From: Algoriphagus machipongonensis
GTDB lineage: Bacteria; Bacteroidota; Bacteroidia; Cytophagales; Cyclobacteriaceae
Length of the DNA stretch: 64,000 nucleotides
Assembly (NCBI RefSeq): GCF_000166275.1
Contig: NZ_CM001023.1
Span: 620,001 to 684,000, forward strand
Reading direction: 5' to 3'
Each line of letters starts with the position of its first letter. Positions within the stretch are counted from its first letter, which is position 1. The notes beneath the pieces were generated by a model. That model was not told the origin of the DNA. It did no database searches and was given only the letters and a program-made list of their open reading frames with translations. Below are positions 26,940-35,602 of the stretch, in pieces. Position numbers and translations under genes: made by a program.

Positions 26940-27842
26940 ATGATTCAGAAACCAACACTTTTAGTACTTGCTGCCGGAATGGGGAGCAGATATGGAGGCG
27001 ATAAGCAGATCGATGGCTTTGGACCTAATGGAGAAACTATTCTTGAGTATTCTATATACGATGCAATCAATGCAGGCTTTGGAAAAGTAGTTTTTATCGT
27101 CAGGAAGGAGATCCTTGAAGAAGCTAAGGAGATGTTTATCCCAAAAATGGCAGATAAGATTGAGCTTGATTTTGTCGTTCAGACACTGCAAAGTCATGTT
27201 CCAGAAAACTTATTACAAGCTGACAGGAAGAAACCGTTTGGGACAGCACATGCTGTTCTTTGTGCCAAGGATGCAATCAAAGAGCCTTTTGCAGTGATCA
27301 ATGCAGATGATTTTTACGGGAAAGAAGCATTCCAAGAGATCGCTAAATTTTTGATGTCAGAGGTTAAGCCCGATCGCCATGCAATGGTTGGTTATGCTGT
27401 GCAAGATGTACTTTCTGAAAATGGGACTGTTAGCCGGGGAGTGTGTGAAACCAATGAAAAAGGCCAGCTAATTGGTATGGTAGAGCGAACATCCATCGCA
27501 AGAGAAGACGGAAAAATTCTAAGTAGAGGTGAAGGGGAAGTTTTTGAAATCCCTGAAAACACGCCTGTTAGTATGAATTTCTGGGGATTTCATCAGGATG
27601 TATTTTCTGATATTGAAAAGATGTGGAGTGAATTCCTACCTGCCAATATGGAGAATTTGAAATCTGAATTTTATATCCCTACCGTTGCCAACAACCTGAT
27701 CCAATCAGGCGAGGCTGCTTTTGATATCCTCAAAGGTGGTAAAATATGGTTTGGAGTAACTTACTCAGATGATAAGCCAGTAGTGATTAAGGCATTAAAA
27801 GAGTTGCATGAACAAGGAGAATACCCTTCCAAACTTTGGTAG
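26940..27842 (+). CDS. Sugar-phosphate nucleotidyltransferase family protein
   Basis: This 300-residue enzyme has a GT-A-like nucleotidyltransferase fold and transfers an NMP to a sugar-1-phosphate. The nucleotide-binding loop LVLAAGMGSRYGGDKQ is at residues 8-23. KPFGTAHAVLCAKDAI near 99 and the metal-binding VINADDFYG near 120 follow. VSMNFWGFHQDVF (about 211) matches the related UTP/GTP transferase group. In many Bacteroidota, such an enzyme works with an APH-fold sugar kinase of the kind encoded at 35.6-36.7 kb. The sugar is unknown. Confidence 0.82.
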   Translation: MIQKPTLLVLAAGMGSRYGGDKQIDGFGPNGETILEYSIYDAINAGFGKVVFIVRKEILEEAKEMFIPKMADKIELDFVVQTLQSHVPENLLQADRKKPFGTAHAVLCAKDAIKEPFAVINADDFYGKEAFQEIAKFLMSEVKPDRHAMVGYAVQDVLSENGTVSRGVCETNEKGQLIGMVERTSIAREDGKILSRGEGEVFEIPENTPVSMNFWGFHQDVFSDIEKMWSEFLPANMENLKSEFYIPTVANNLIQSGEAAFDILKGGKIWFGVTYSDDKPVVIKALKELHEQGEYPSKLW

Positions 27843-27850
27843 GAAATAAT

Positions 27851-27876
27851 AAAGAGGCTTCGGCCTCTTTTTTTAT
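27851..27876 (+). terminator. Terminator between the nucleotidyltransferase gene and recF
   Basis: The stem AAAGAGGC / GCCTCTTT with a TTCG tetraloop is followed by a T run. It lies between convergent genes and overlaps the recF stop region. Confidence 0.9.
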
Positions 27877-28973
27877 TTAATCACATTCCCTTTTTCCAGT
27901 TCAAAGAAAAAAACTTCGCTATCCAATTGGGATAGTATTTTTTGTGAGCGTTCCGGTCGGGCATCTGTTAGGAATATCTGCCCAAATGTATGCTGGGAGA
28001 TCAGTTGCATCATCTGCGCAATCCGAGTGTCATCTAACTTGTCAAAAATATCATCTAATAAAAGAAGTGGTTTTTCACCTTTAGCATTCTCGAAGATTTG
28101 AAATTGCGCCAACTTCAAGGAAATGATGAAAGACTTTTGCTGGCCTTGACTTCCAATCTTTCGAATGGGATGATCACCTATTAAAAAGCTATAATCATCT
28201 TTATGGATACCGGCATTGGAATTTTTGGTGATAAAATCCTTTTTTCTCAGACTGGAGAAGTAGTTAGAGAAATCTTCTCGCAAGGCTTCAGTTTCATAAA
28301 CAATGGTCACTTTTTCCTGCCCTTGAGAGATTGCAGCATAATGGGACTGAAGCATAGGAGCCACTTCCTCTAATAATTCAGCACGTCTTGTTGCAATAGC
28401 TTTGCTCAAGATGATCATTTCCTCGTCATAGCTTCCTAGAAGCGTGAGATCTCTTCTTCCTGTTTCTGCAAATTTTTTCAATAGGGCATTTCTTTGCTTT
28501 AAGAAATGATGGTACCGGATCAGTTGATTTAAGTAATTTCGATCCAATTGGGATAATAAGCCATCAAAGAATTTTCTTCTTCCATCACTTCCTCCTCTAA
28601 TCAAGTCGGTATCATCTGGAGCAATCAATACTAAGGGAAGGAGACCTACATGTTCGGAGGTCTTGTCAAGTGCTTTGCCATTTTGAAAGATCTGCTTTTT
28701 CTTGCCTAGCTCCACAGTACAGCGAACTTCTAAAGGCTTGCTTTCGATTTCAAAATGTCCTTTGATAGCAAAGAAATCTTTATCATGCAGCACATTTAAA
28801 CTATCACTGGATTGCACTGCACTTTTTGTCAAAGACAAGTAATGTATACCGTCCAAAATATTGGTTTTACCACTGCCGTTGAGGCCTACGATGCAATTGA
28901 TCTGGGGTGAAAACACCAGTTGGGTCTTCTCATGATTTTTAAATTGTAAGAGATCCAGAGACTTGAGGTGCAT
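27873..28973 (-). CDS. recF: DNA replication and repair protein RecF
   Basis: This SMC-like ATPase loads RecO/RecR/RecA at gapped DNA. In the 366-residue chain, Walker A is GLNGSGKTNILDG near residue 29, the ABC-type signature region is GSQGQQKSFIISLKLAQF near 276, and Walker B is LLLLDDIFDKLDDTR near 306 with an intact D-loop. Length is normal. The start is divergent from the pdhA gene. No dnaA, dnaN or gyrB gene is adjacent, unlike the classical oriC cluster, but this is common in Bacteroidota. Confidence 0.95.
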   Translation of the reverse strand: MHLKSLDLLQFKNHEKTQLVFSPQINCIVGLNGSGKTNILDGIHYLSLTKSAVQSSDSLNVLHDKDFFAIKGHFEIESKPLEVRCTVELGKKKQIFQNGKALDKTSEHVGLLPLVLIAPDDTDLIRGGSDGRRKFFDGLLSQLDRNYLNQLIRYHHFLKQRNALLKKFAETGRRDLTLLGSYDEEMIILSKAIATRRAELLEEVAPMLQSHYAAISQGQEKVTIVYETEALREDFSNYFSSLRKKDFITKNSNAGIHKDDYSFLIGDHPIRKIGSQGQQKSFIISLKLAQFQIFENAKGEKPLLLLDDIFDKLDDTRIAQMMQLISQHTFGQIFLTDARPERSQKILSQLDSEVFFFELEKGNVIK

Positions 28974-29023
28974 GAGATTGGGGAATTATTTCGGCGGCAG
29001 CCTGATTTTTAGGTCGGGATGAT

Positions 29024-29031
29024 TATATTTG
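29024..29031 (+). promoter_or_regulatory. -7 box ahead of pdhA
   Basis: TATATTTG matches TAnnTTTG exactly; the -33 region is weak. A transcription start near 29038 would place the in-frame TTG at 29029 upstream of the mRNA and supports the ATG at 29065 as the true start. Confidence 0.4.
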
Positions 29032-29064
29032 AGGCCTAAAATAGCATATTTTGATCATTACGAT

Positions 29065-30084
29065 ATGGCAAAGAAAACTGCAGCGACCAAGTCTAAAGTA
29101 AAATATTCGAAAGAAACCTATTCTTATTGGTATGAGAGCATGCTCTTAATGAGGAGGTTTGAAGAAAAAGCTGGACAACTTTATGGTCAACAAAAAATCA
29201 GAGGATTCTGTCATTTATATATTGGACAGGAAGCATGTGCATCCGGAGCGATCACCGCATTGGAAAAAGACGATAAGTGGATAACTGCTTACCGTTGTCA
29301 TGCCCACCCATTAGGGTTGGGGACTGACCCAGGTGCTGTAATGGCTGAACTTTTCGGGAAGGCTACGGGTACCACCAAAGGTAAAGGAGGGTCCATGCAC
29401 ATTTTTGATAAAGAAAAAAACTTCATGGGAGGCCATGGGATCGTAGGTGCTCAGGTGCCAATGGGTCTCGGGATTGGTTTTGCTGAAAAATACAAAGGCT
29501 CCAAAAATCTATGTATTTGTTACATGGGGGATGGTGCTGTTCGTCAAGGAGCTTTTCATGAGGCAATGAACCTGGCGATGCTTTATAAAACTCCTGTGAT
29601 CTTTGTGATTGAAAACAACGGTTACGCAATGGGTACTGCTGTGAAGCGTTCTTCTAATGTAGATGACCTTTCTACGCTAGGTGAATCTTATGATATGCCT
29701 TCTTTCGCAGTTGACGGAATGAATGTAGAAGCTGTTCATGAGGCAGTAGCAGAAGCAGCTGATCGAGCAAAAAGAGGTGACGGACCAACATTGCTTGAAA
29801 TGAGAACCTACAGATACAAAGGACACTCTATGTCAGATCCTCAAAAATATAGAACCAAAGAGGAAGTAGAGGAGTACAAGCAGCGTGATCCAGTAGAACA
29901 GGTCTTGAAAACAATTCAGGATAACAAGATTCTTTCAGAAGATGAGATTAAAGAGATCGTAGATAAGGTTAAGAAAAAAGTAACCGATGCTGTGAAATTT
30001 GCTGAAGAATCTCCTTGGCCTGATGGACAAGATGCATTTAAAGATGTTTACGTTCAGGAGGATTATCCTTTCGTAATGGAATAG
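29065..30084 (+). CDS. pdhA: Pyruvate dehydrogenase E1 component, alpha subunit
   Basis: This is the thiamine-diphosphate-dependent alpha subunit of the pyruvate dehydrogenase E1 heterotetramer. The chosen ATG gives 339 residues, starting MAKKTAATKSKVKYSKETYS. The ThDP motif runs from GDGAVRQGAFHEA near 155 to IENNGYAMGT. HAHPLGLG, GKGGSMHIF and the phosphorylation-loop region YRYKGHSMSDPQ near 260 are all present. Branched-chain keto acid E1-alpha is the alternative, but the C-terminal region and length favour PDH. No pdhB or E2 gene follows; a terminator ends the unit, so the beta subunit must be encoded elsewhere. Confidence 0.93.
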   Translation: MAKKTAATKSKVKYSKETYSYWYESMLLMRRFEEKAGQLYGQQKIRGFCHLYIGQEACASGAITALEKDDKWITAYRCHAHPLGLGTDPGAVMAELFGKATGTTKGKGGSMHIFDKEKNFMGGHGIVGAQVPMGLGIGFAEKYKGSKNLCICYMGDGAVRQGAFHEAMNLAMLYKTPVIFVIENNGYAMGTAVKRSSNVDDLSTLGESYDMPSFAVDGMNVEAVHEAVAEAADRAKRGDGPTLLEMRTYRYKGHSMSDPQKYRTKEEVEEYKQRDPVEQVLKTIQDNKILSEDEIKEIVDKVKKKVTDAVKFAEESPWPDGQDAFKDVYVQEDYPFVME

Positions 30085-30102
30085 AGATATAGTTGAACTT
30101 CC

Positions 30103-30139
30103 AAAAAGCCATGAAGTAAGGCACTTCATGGCTTTTTTA
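30103..30139 (+). terminator. Terminator after pdhA
   Basis: A 15-bp stem AAAAAGCCATGAAGT / ACTTCATGGCTTTTT with a 5-nt loop is followed by T residues, 18 bp after the stop. The following DNA up to 30310 shows no gene or recognisable RNA. Confidence 0.92.
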
Positions 30140-30309
30140 TTGGAAAAATTATAAAATCTATTATCATAAAAGTACATTGCTAACACCCTGTTCCACATAA
30201 AATCACCTTTTAGTAGTTAGTGAAGCACTAGGTTTTACTTGATAATGTGAAACTTAAGCATTTCTGAGGCCTTGATATGGGCTATCTCAAGATGAATGTT
30301 TTATTAATC

Positions 30310-30339
30310 TTTGTGGAATTCATAAAAAGCGTATATTTG
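30310..30339 (+). promoter_or_regulatory. Bacteroidota-type promoter of the TPR gene
   Basis: TTTG (30310-30313), an 18-nt spacer and TATATTTG (30332-30339) match the Bacteroidota consensus. Initiation near 30346 leaves a leader of about 13 nt before the ATG at 30359 and argues against the TTG at 30350 as start. Confidence 0.55.
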
Positions 30340-30358
30340 CGGTCGAAATTTGAGTATC

Positions 30359-31072
30359 ATGGCAACAAAACAATCCAAAAAAGCAGAACCTCATCATCAG
30401 TCTGATCTTCTGGAAAAACCAGAAGAGATCGCAGACAGATTGACCCAAGGGGAAGTTTTTTTAAAGAAAAACAGTAAGGTATTGGGAGGCGTATTGGTCG
30501 CCGCGATCATTTTGATCGGAGGGATTCTGTTTTTCCAGTACAATACAGCGAATAAAAACAAAGAAGCCCAAGCAGAAATGTTTCAGGCAGTGTACTTCTA
30601 TGAGCAAGATTCAACAGATTTTGCTTTGAATGGAGACGGAATCAACCAAGGCTTTTTGTCTATTGTGGATGAGTATCCAAACACTGAGGCTGCTAACTTG
30701 GCTCACTTCTATATTGGATCGATCTATTTATCTGAAAAGAATTTCGATAATGCGATTAACCATTTAGAGCAGTTTTCTGCAGATGACTATTTAATCCAGG
30801 CTCAAGCATATGCCTTGACGGGTGATGCTTATTTGGAGCTGGGAAATACAGATAAGGCGATTTCCTTATTTAGTCAAGCAGCATCTTACGAACCAAATAA
30901 ATATTTTACTCCAAGATATTTGACCAAGTTGGCTATTGCCTATGAAAAAGCTGGTCAAATTCAAGACGCGATTGATGCTTATGCTGAAATCGAGGAGAAG
31001 TATTTTGAATCTTACGAGTTTTCTGCAGCACGAAAACACAAGGCACGATTAGAAGGCCTTGCCGCTAAGTAA
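30359..31072 (+). CDS. Membrane-anchored tetratricopeptide repeat protein (YfgM-like)
   Basis: In this 237-residue protein, a charged cytosolic N-terminus (about 1-42) precedes one transmembrane helix (LGGVLVAAIILIGGILFF, about 43-60). Periplasmic TPR units follow (AHFYIGSIYLSEKNFDNAINHLEQF; AYALTGDAYLELGNTDKAISLFSQA; AIAYEKAGQIQDAIDAYAEIE). The layout matches YfgM-like ancillary SecYEG/periplasmic chaperone-network proteins, although TPR proteins are diverse. ATG at 30359 is preferred because the promoter -7 box ends at 30339. It lies just before ribH. Confidence 0.82.
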   Translation: MATKQSKKAEPHHQSDLLEKPEEIADRLTQGEVFLKKNSKVLGGVLVAAIILIGGILFFQYNTANKNKEAQAEMFQAVYFYEQDSTDFALNGDGINQGFLSIVDEYPNTEAANLAHFYIGSIYLSEKNFDNAINHLEQFSADDYLIQAQAYALTGDAYLELGNTDKAISLFSQAASYEPNKYFTPRYLTKLAIAYEKAGQIQDAIDAYAEIEEKYFESYEFSAARKHKARLEGLAAK

Positions 31073-31096
31073 TGCTGCTTATCAAAGCATACTATG

Positions 31097-31129
31097 AAGA
31101 GTAAGGCCAAAAGTCTTACTCTTTTTTTG
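31097..31129 (+). terminator. Terminator after the TPR gene
   Basis: The stem AAGAGTAAG / CTTACTCTT is followed by a T run, upstream of ribH. Some read-through into ribH is possible since no strong promoter is seen between them. Confidence 0.8.
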
Positions 31130-31156
31130 TTTAAACCTCTTTAATAAAAGACCAAT

Positions 31157-31633
31157 ATGGCAACTTCCTTAAAAAGCCTCAGCGCCCATTCCTCAAAAAA
31201 CGTAACCGACATGGGGTCCAAGACTTTTGGAATCATCGTTTCAGAGTGGAATGAAGAAGTAACAGAAGCTTTATATTCTGGCGCATTACAGACATTGCTT
31301 GAAAATGGAGCCAAGAAGGATAATATCATCCGTAAAAATGTTCCAGGCTCTTTTGAGCTTACTTTAGCAGCTCAGTGGTTGGCACAAGAGGAAAGCATTG
31401 ACGCAGTGATTTGTTTAGGCTGTGTGATCCAAGGAGAGACGAAGCATTTTGATTTCATCTGTGATGCCGTAGCTCATGGGATTACCAATGTCTCATTGAA
31501 ATATAATAAGCCTGTGATTTTTGGAGTGTTGACACCCAATACTCAGCAGCAGGCACTAGACCGTGCTGGTGGAAAGCATGGCAACAAAGGTGATGAAGCA
31601 GCGATCACTGCTGTGAAAATGCTTGGATTTTAA
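31157..31633 (+). CDS. ribH: 6,7-dimethyl-8-ribityllumazine synthase
   Basis: This penultimate riboflavin-pathway enzyme condenses 5-amino-6-ribitylaminouracil with dihydroxybutanone phosphate. The 158-residue chain contains FGIIVSEWNEEVTEALYSGA near 23-42, VPGSFELTLAAQWL near 60, and the active-site segment CVIQGETKHFDFICDAVAHG near 92-111 with its catalytic His. VIFGVLTPNTQQQALDRAGG closes the family signature. Other rib genes are not in the window. Confidence 0.96.
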   Translation: MATSLKSLSAHSSKNVTDMGSKTFGIIVSEWNEEVTEALYSGALQTLLENGAKKDNIIRKNVPGSFELTLAAQWLAQEESIDAVICLGCVIQGETKHFDFICDAVAHGITNVSLKYNKPVIFGVLTPNTQQQALDRAGGKHGNKGDEAAITAVKMLGF

Positions 31634-31664
31634 TACGCTTACAAACCTATAGAATAAACCTATT

Positions 31665-32984
31665 ATGAAAATCATGAAATTCGGTGGGACCTCCGTGGGT
31701 CGCCCCGAGCGAATGCATCAGGTAAAGGACCTGGTGACCATGGGAGATGAACCCAGAATTGTTGTCCTTTCTGCTCTTTCCGGTACGACCAATGCATTGG
31801 TTGGAATTGGTGAAGCTTTAGCAGCAGCTGATAAGGAATTAGCAAAACAGAGAATTGATGAGCTCAATGCTCATTACCTGGTTTTTTATAAGGAGCTTTT
31901 GAAATCTGATGAAGCGAGAGCTAAGGCTGAAGGGATTATCAAAGAGCACTTTGAGTTTTTGAATATTCTTTTGAAAATTTCTTTCAATGAAGCTATCAAC
32001 AGAGATATTTTGGCTCAGGGAGAATTATTATCAACCAAGCTCTTCTACACACTTTTAGAAGAGCTTCAGATTCCTGCAGTTTTCCTTCCAGCTCTGGATT
32101 TTATGAGTATTGATGAAAACTCAGAGCCGGAGTTAGGAAAGATTTCTGAAAAATTGAAGAGTATTTTGGCGGATTATTCTGATGAAACTCTTTTTGTCAC
32201 ACAGGGATATATCTGTAAAAACCATAGAAATGAAGTGGATAACCTGAAGCGAGGAGGAAGTGATTATACAGCTTCTTTAATAGCTTCTGCAATTCAGGCT
32301 TCTGCATGTGAGATTTGGACGGATATCGATGGAATGCATAACAATGATCCACGAATTGTAGATAAAACTCGGCCAATTGCAGCACTGTCCTTCGATGAAG
32401 CAGCGGAGTTGGCTTATTTCGGCGCGAAAATTCTACACCCAGCTTCTATTTGGCCTGCTCAACTATACAATGTGCCGGTGAAGTTGTTGAATACCATGCA
32501 GCCTGAAGCTCAAGGAACCCTAATCAAAGCGGAGGTAGATGCGATTGGTGTCAAAGCTATTGCTGCTAAGGATGGAATCACAGCTATCAAAATCAAATCA
32601 AGCCGCATGTTATTGGCTTATGGATTCCTGAGAAGGGTTTTTGAAATATTTGAGAAATATAAGACTCCAATAGATATGATTACGACCTCAGAGGTCGCAG
32701 TATCTGTTACGATTGATGATTTAACTCATTTGGATCAAATCCTGGGCGAATTAGATGCTTTGGGGTCTGTAGAAGTAGATAAAAATCAAGCCATTGTTTG
32801 TATCGTGGGAAATGAGATTTCGGAAACGAAAGGTGTGATCAAGGCTGTAATGGATGCCTTAGAAGATATACCGGTAAGGATGGTGTCTTATGGTGGAAGT
32901 AGACACAATGTTTCTCTTCTGATCGATGCGAAGTACAAAAATGAAGCTTTACAGAAATTGAATACTGATTTATTTTCTTGGTAA
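31665..32984 (+). CDS. Aspartate kinase (monofunctional)
   Basis: Aspartokinase catalyses the first step towards Lys, Thr, Met and diaminopimelate. The 439-residue chain has the N-terminal KFGGTSVG loop (residues 5-12), LKRGGSDYTASLIA near 205 (substrate binding) and EIWTDIDGMHNNDPRIV. Two C-terminal ACT domains occupy about residues 305-439 (IKIKSSRMLLAYGFLRRVFEIF; QAIVCIVGNE). No homoserine dehydrogenase domain is fused, so this is a LysC-type monofunctional enzyme. ATG at 31665 gives MKIMKFGGTSVG. ribH lies 31 bp upstream. Confidence 0.94.
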   Translation: MKIMKFGGTSVGRPERMHQVKDLVTMGDEPRIVVLSALSGTTNALVGIGEALAAADKELAKQRIDELNAHYLVFYKELLKSDEARAKAEGIIKEHFEFLNILLKISFNEAINRDILAQGELLSTKLFYTLLEELQIPAVFLPALDFMSIDENSEPELGKISEKLKSILADYSDETLFVTQGYICKNHRNEVDNLKRGGSDYTASLIASAIQASACEIWTDIDGMHNNDPRIVDKTRPIAALSFDEAAELAYFGAKILHPASIWPAQLYNVPVKLLNTMQPEAQGTLIKAEVDAIGVKAIAAKDGITAIKIKSSRMLLAYGFLRRVFEIFEKYKTPIDMITTSEVAVSVTIDDLTHLDQILGELDALGSVEVDKNQAIVCIVGNEISETKGVIKAVMDALEDIPVRMVSYGGSRHNVSLLIDAKYKNEALQKLNTDLFSW

Positions 32985-32987
32985 AAT

Positions 32988-33015
32988 AAAAAGCCGGCCT
33001 TGTGCCGGCTCTTTT
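32988..33015 (+). terminator. Terminator after the aspartate kinase gene
   Basis: The GC-rich stem AGCCGGC / GCCGGCT flanked by A and T runs follows 4 bp after the stop codon. Confidence 0.88.
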
Positions 33016-33032
33016 ATTTAGATTCATTCTAT

Positions 33033-33040
33033 TACTTTTG
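33033..33040 (+). promoter_or_regulatory. -7 box directly ahead of the small membrane protein gene
   Basis: TACTTTTG fits TAnnTTTG and ends 3 nt before the ATG at 33044. Initiation would fall at or very near the start codon, giving a leaderless or almost leaderless transcript. The -33 region is weak. Confidence 0.35.
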
Positions 33041-33043
33041 CAT

Positions 33044-33370
33044 ATGCCAGAACCAAAAGACCGCAAAGGATTCTTAGAAAGACTTCAAGCCAAGTGGCAA
33101 TTGAATAGTATTTTCCAAGTAGTATTGGTTTTGGTTGTTTTTGCTTGTACTGGATTTACCATACTTTTTATCAAAGCCCCGATATTGGATTTCTTTGGTG
33201 TGGAAAAAGGAGGTTTTTGGAATACCTTTCTTTATCTCTTATTGGTGCTGCCTCTTTATCAGATTTTTTTGCTGATTTATGGTTTTATTTTTGGGCAATT
33301 TAGCTTCTTCTGGGAGAAGGAAAAGGCAATTTTTAGAAGGATTGCAGGCTTGTTTTCGAAAAAGAAATAA
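33044..33370 (+). CDS. Two-TM membrane protein (DUF6787-like)
   Basis: This 108-residue protein has a basic N-terminal helix (LERLQAKWQLNSIFQ) and two transmembrane helices (VVLVLVVFACTGFTILFI, about 25-42; LYLLLVLPLYQIFLLIYGFIFG, about 62-83). A conserved-looking GQFSFFWEKEKAIFRRI segment at the cytosolic end follows. The W-x-(I/L)xS start, the P-x-LxFxG turn and the GQFxFFWExEK motif match my memory of a short Bacteroidota family (DUF6787); this cannot be confirmed here. Function unknown. I chose the ATG at 33044; the TTG at 33002 lies inside the upstream terminator. Confidence 0.7.
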   Translation: MPEPKDRKGFLERLQAKWQLNSIFQVVLVLVVFACTGFTILFIKAPILDFFGVEKGGFWNTFLYLLLVLPLYQIFLLIYGFIFGQFSFFWEKEKAIFRRIAGLFSKKK

Positions 33371-33432
33371 AACTTGACCTGATATATTACCTATTAGATT
33401 TTAAATAAAGGTGAAACTCAATTTTTCAATTT

Positions 33433-35570
33433 CTATGAAATCCTACTCCAATTCACAGCTGTTTTCTTCTGCTGCTTTACCTGTCTAAGAACCGGAGCGT
33501 TTTCGGGTAAACTCAAACTTGCATCTTTTGCCAACAACTGCTGTGCTGCATCTCTAGCCAAAGTCAAAATTGGAGCATCTTTGCTCAGGTCTGCGATCAA
33601 TAAATCTGTAATACCACTTTGTTGAGTTCCCATCAGATCTCCCGGTCCCCTAAGCCGTAAATCTACATCGGCAATCTCAAAACCATCATTGGTTCTAACC
33701 ATGGTGTCAAGACGAATTCTACCTTCTTTAGAAAGCTCGTATTTGCTCATTAACACACAATAACTCTGTTCTGCCCCTCTACCTACTCTTCCTCTAAGCT
33801 GATGCAGTTGAGATAGGCCAAATCGCTCTGCATTTTCAATGATCATCACAGAAGCATTTGGCACATTGACCCCTACCTCAATCACAGTAGTAGCTACCAT
33901 GATTTTGGTTTCCCCTTTCACAAAACGCTGCATTTCATAATCCTTATCTTCAGCCTTCATGTCACCATTGACGATGCTCAATGGATATTGAGGAAAGGCC
34001 CTAGCGATACTTTCGAAGCCATCCATGAGGTTTTTTAGGTCAAGTTTTGCTGACTCCTGAATCAATGGATAGACTATGTAAACTTGCCTTCCTTTTTTGA
34101 TTTCTTCATTGATAAAGCCAAAGACTTTTAGCCGGTCCTTGTCATAGCGATGCACCGTTTGAATGGGTTTTCGCCCTGCTGGGAGCTCATCGATTACTGA
34201 TACATCAAGGTCTCCATAGAGAGTCATGGCCAGTGTTCTCGGGATGGGTGTTGCAGTCATGACCAGGACATGTGGGATAAACTCTTTGTTTTTGCCCATA
34301 GTTTTGCTCTCTGAGCTACTCCAAACCTATGCTGCTCATCCACTATAGCTAGCCCCAAGTTTTGAAACTGAACAATATCTTCCAAAAGGGCATGCGTTCC
34401 AATCAATATTTTCAGTTCTCCAGAAAGAAGCTTTTCGTGAATGACTTTTCGCTTGGACTTTTTTACTGAACCGGTTAGAATATCAATTTCTAAACCCATC
34501 ATATCTGCAAACTCTTTCAAGCCTTCATAATGCTGATTTGCCAGGATTTCAGTAGGAGCCATCAAGCATGCCTGAGCTCCGGATCCAATAGCAATCAGCA
34601 TACAAATAAAGGCAACCATGGTTTTCCCACTGCCCACATCGCCTTGGATCAGTCGGTTCATCTGCTTACCAGACTTCAAATCAGCGAAAGCTTCCCGAAT
34701 CACCCTTTTTTGAGCATTGGTAAGTTCGAAAGGAATGTGATTTTGATAGAATTCAGTCAGTAGTTCTGTATTACTCAGGACCTGTCCTTTGAACTTTTCG
34801 GTTCTTGTGACTTTCATCATCAGCAACCTCAGTTGGAGAAAAAAGAATTCCTCAAATTTCAACCGCTTTCTAGCTCTTTGCAGTAGATCAGGTTTTGTAG
34901 GAAAGTGGATTTGTCGAATGGCCTCTTGTTTACCGATCAACTGATATTGCTGGAGGATTTCTAATGGAAGTGTTTCATGGATTTGAGAGAAACAGGCATG
35001 CAAAAGCACCTCCATGATTTTAGAAATTCCTCTGGAATCCAGGAATCGAGCCCGGAGTTTATCTGTTGTGGAATAAACAGGCTGAAAATTATTTCGCTTC
35101 TCGTTAGCAGAGCTCAGGGGTTCCATTTCGGGATGGGCTATGCTCCATTTACTTCCAAATCTTGCCGGCTTCCCAAAAAAGATATAAACTGCCCCTGTGG
35201 GTAACTTTTTCTGAACCCATTGGATTCCTTTGAACCAGGTCATTTCCATCTCCCCAGTTTCGTCTCCCACATAAGCAACAAGCCTACGCTTATTGCCCAT
35301 TCCAATTAATTCTACTCTTTTTATTTTGGCGACTATCTGAACGTTCTCAAGGTTGGGGGCAAGTTCCTTGATCTTAAAAAATTGCGTTCTGTCCTCGTAG
35401 CGAAAAGGGTAATGCTGAAGAAGCTCCCCATAGGTGAATATATTCAATTCCTTATTGATCAGAGCGGCTCTTTGAGGACCAACTCCTTTAAGAAACTCAA
35501 TTTTAGTATCAAATATTCCAGGCAATGGGCTTGAGGTTAGTGAAGAGCAAAATAAAGCCTGCCAATTCAA
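33433..35570 (-). pseudogene. recG: ATP-dependent DNA helicase RecG, interrupted by a -1 frameshift
   Basis: RecG is a superfamily 2 helicase that regresses stalled forks and processes branched DNA. The N-terminal part (35570 down to about 34257) has the wedge/OB domain (YPFRYEDRTQFF), Walker A GDVGSGKTMVAF near 302, motif Ia LMAPTEILANQHYEGL and the DEQHRFGVAQRAKLW box. The reading frame then breaks. The C-terminal part continues in another frame with VLVMTATPIPRTLAMTLYGD, ERFGLSQLHQLRGRVGRG and GPGDLMGTQQSG to the stop at 33433. Loss of one A (coding strand) in the A5 run at 34289-34293 explains it; restoring it reads LWAKNKEFIPHVLVM. Each half looks normal in length and conservation, so sequencing error is plausible. 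The start shown is TTG; another TTG at 35525 gives MPGIFDTKIEF, closer to usual N-termini. Confidence 0.9.
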
Positions 35571-35602
35571 TTGCCAATAGAAAAGACAGGAAATGTCTCA
35601 AT

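Noticed and set aside
34257..35570. Two separate helicase genes instead of one recG
   Set aside because: The halves join exactly at conserved motifs and overlap in different frames, as expected for one interrupted gene.
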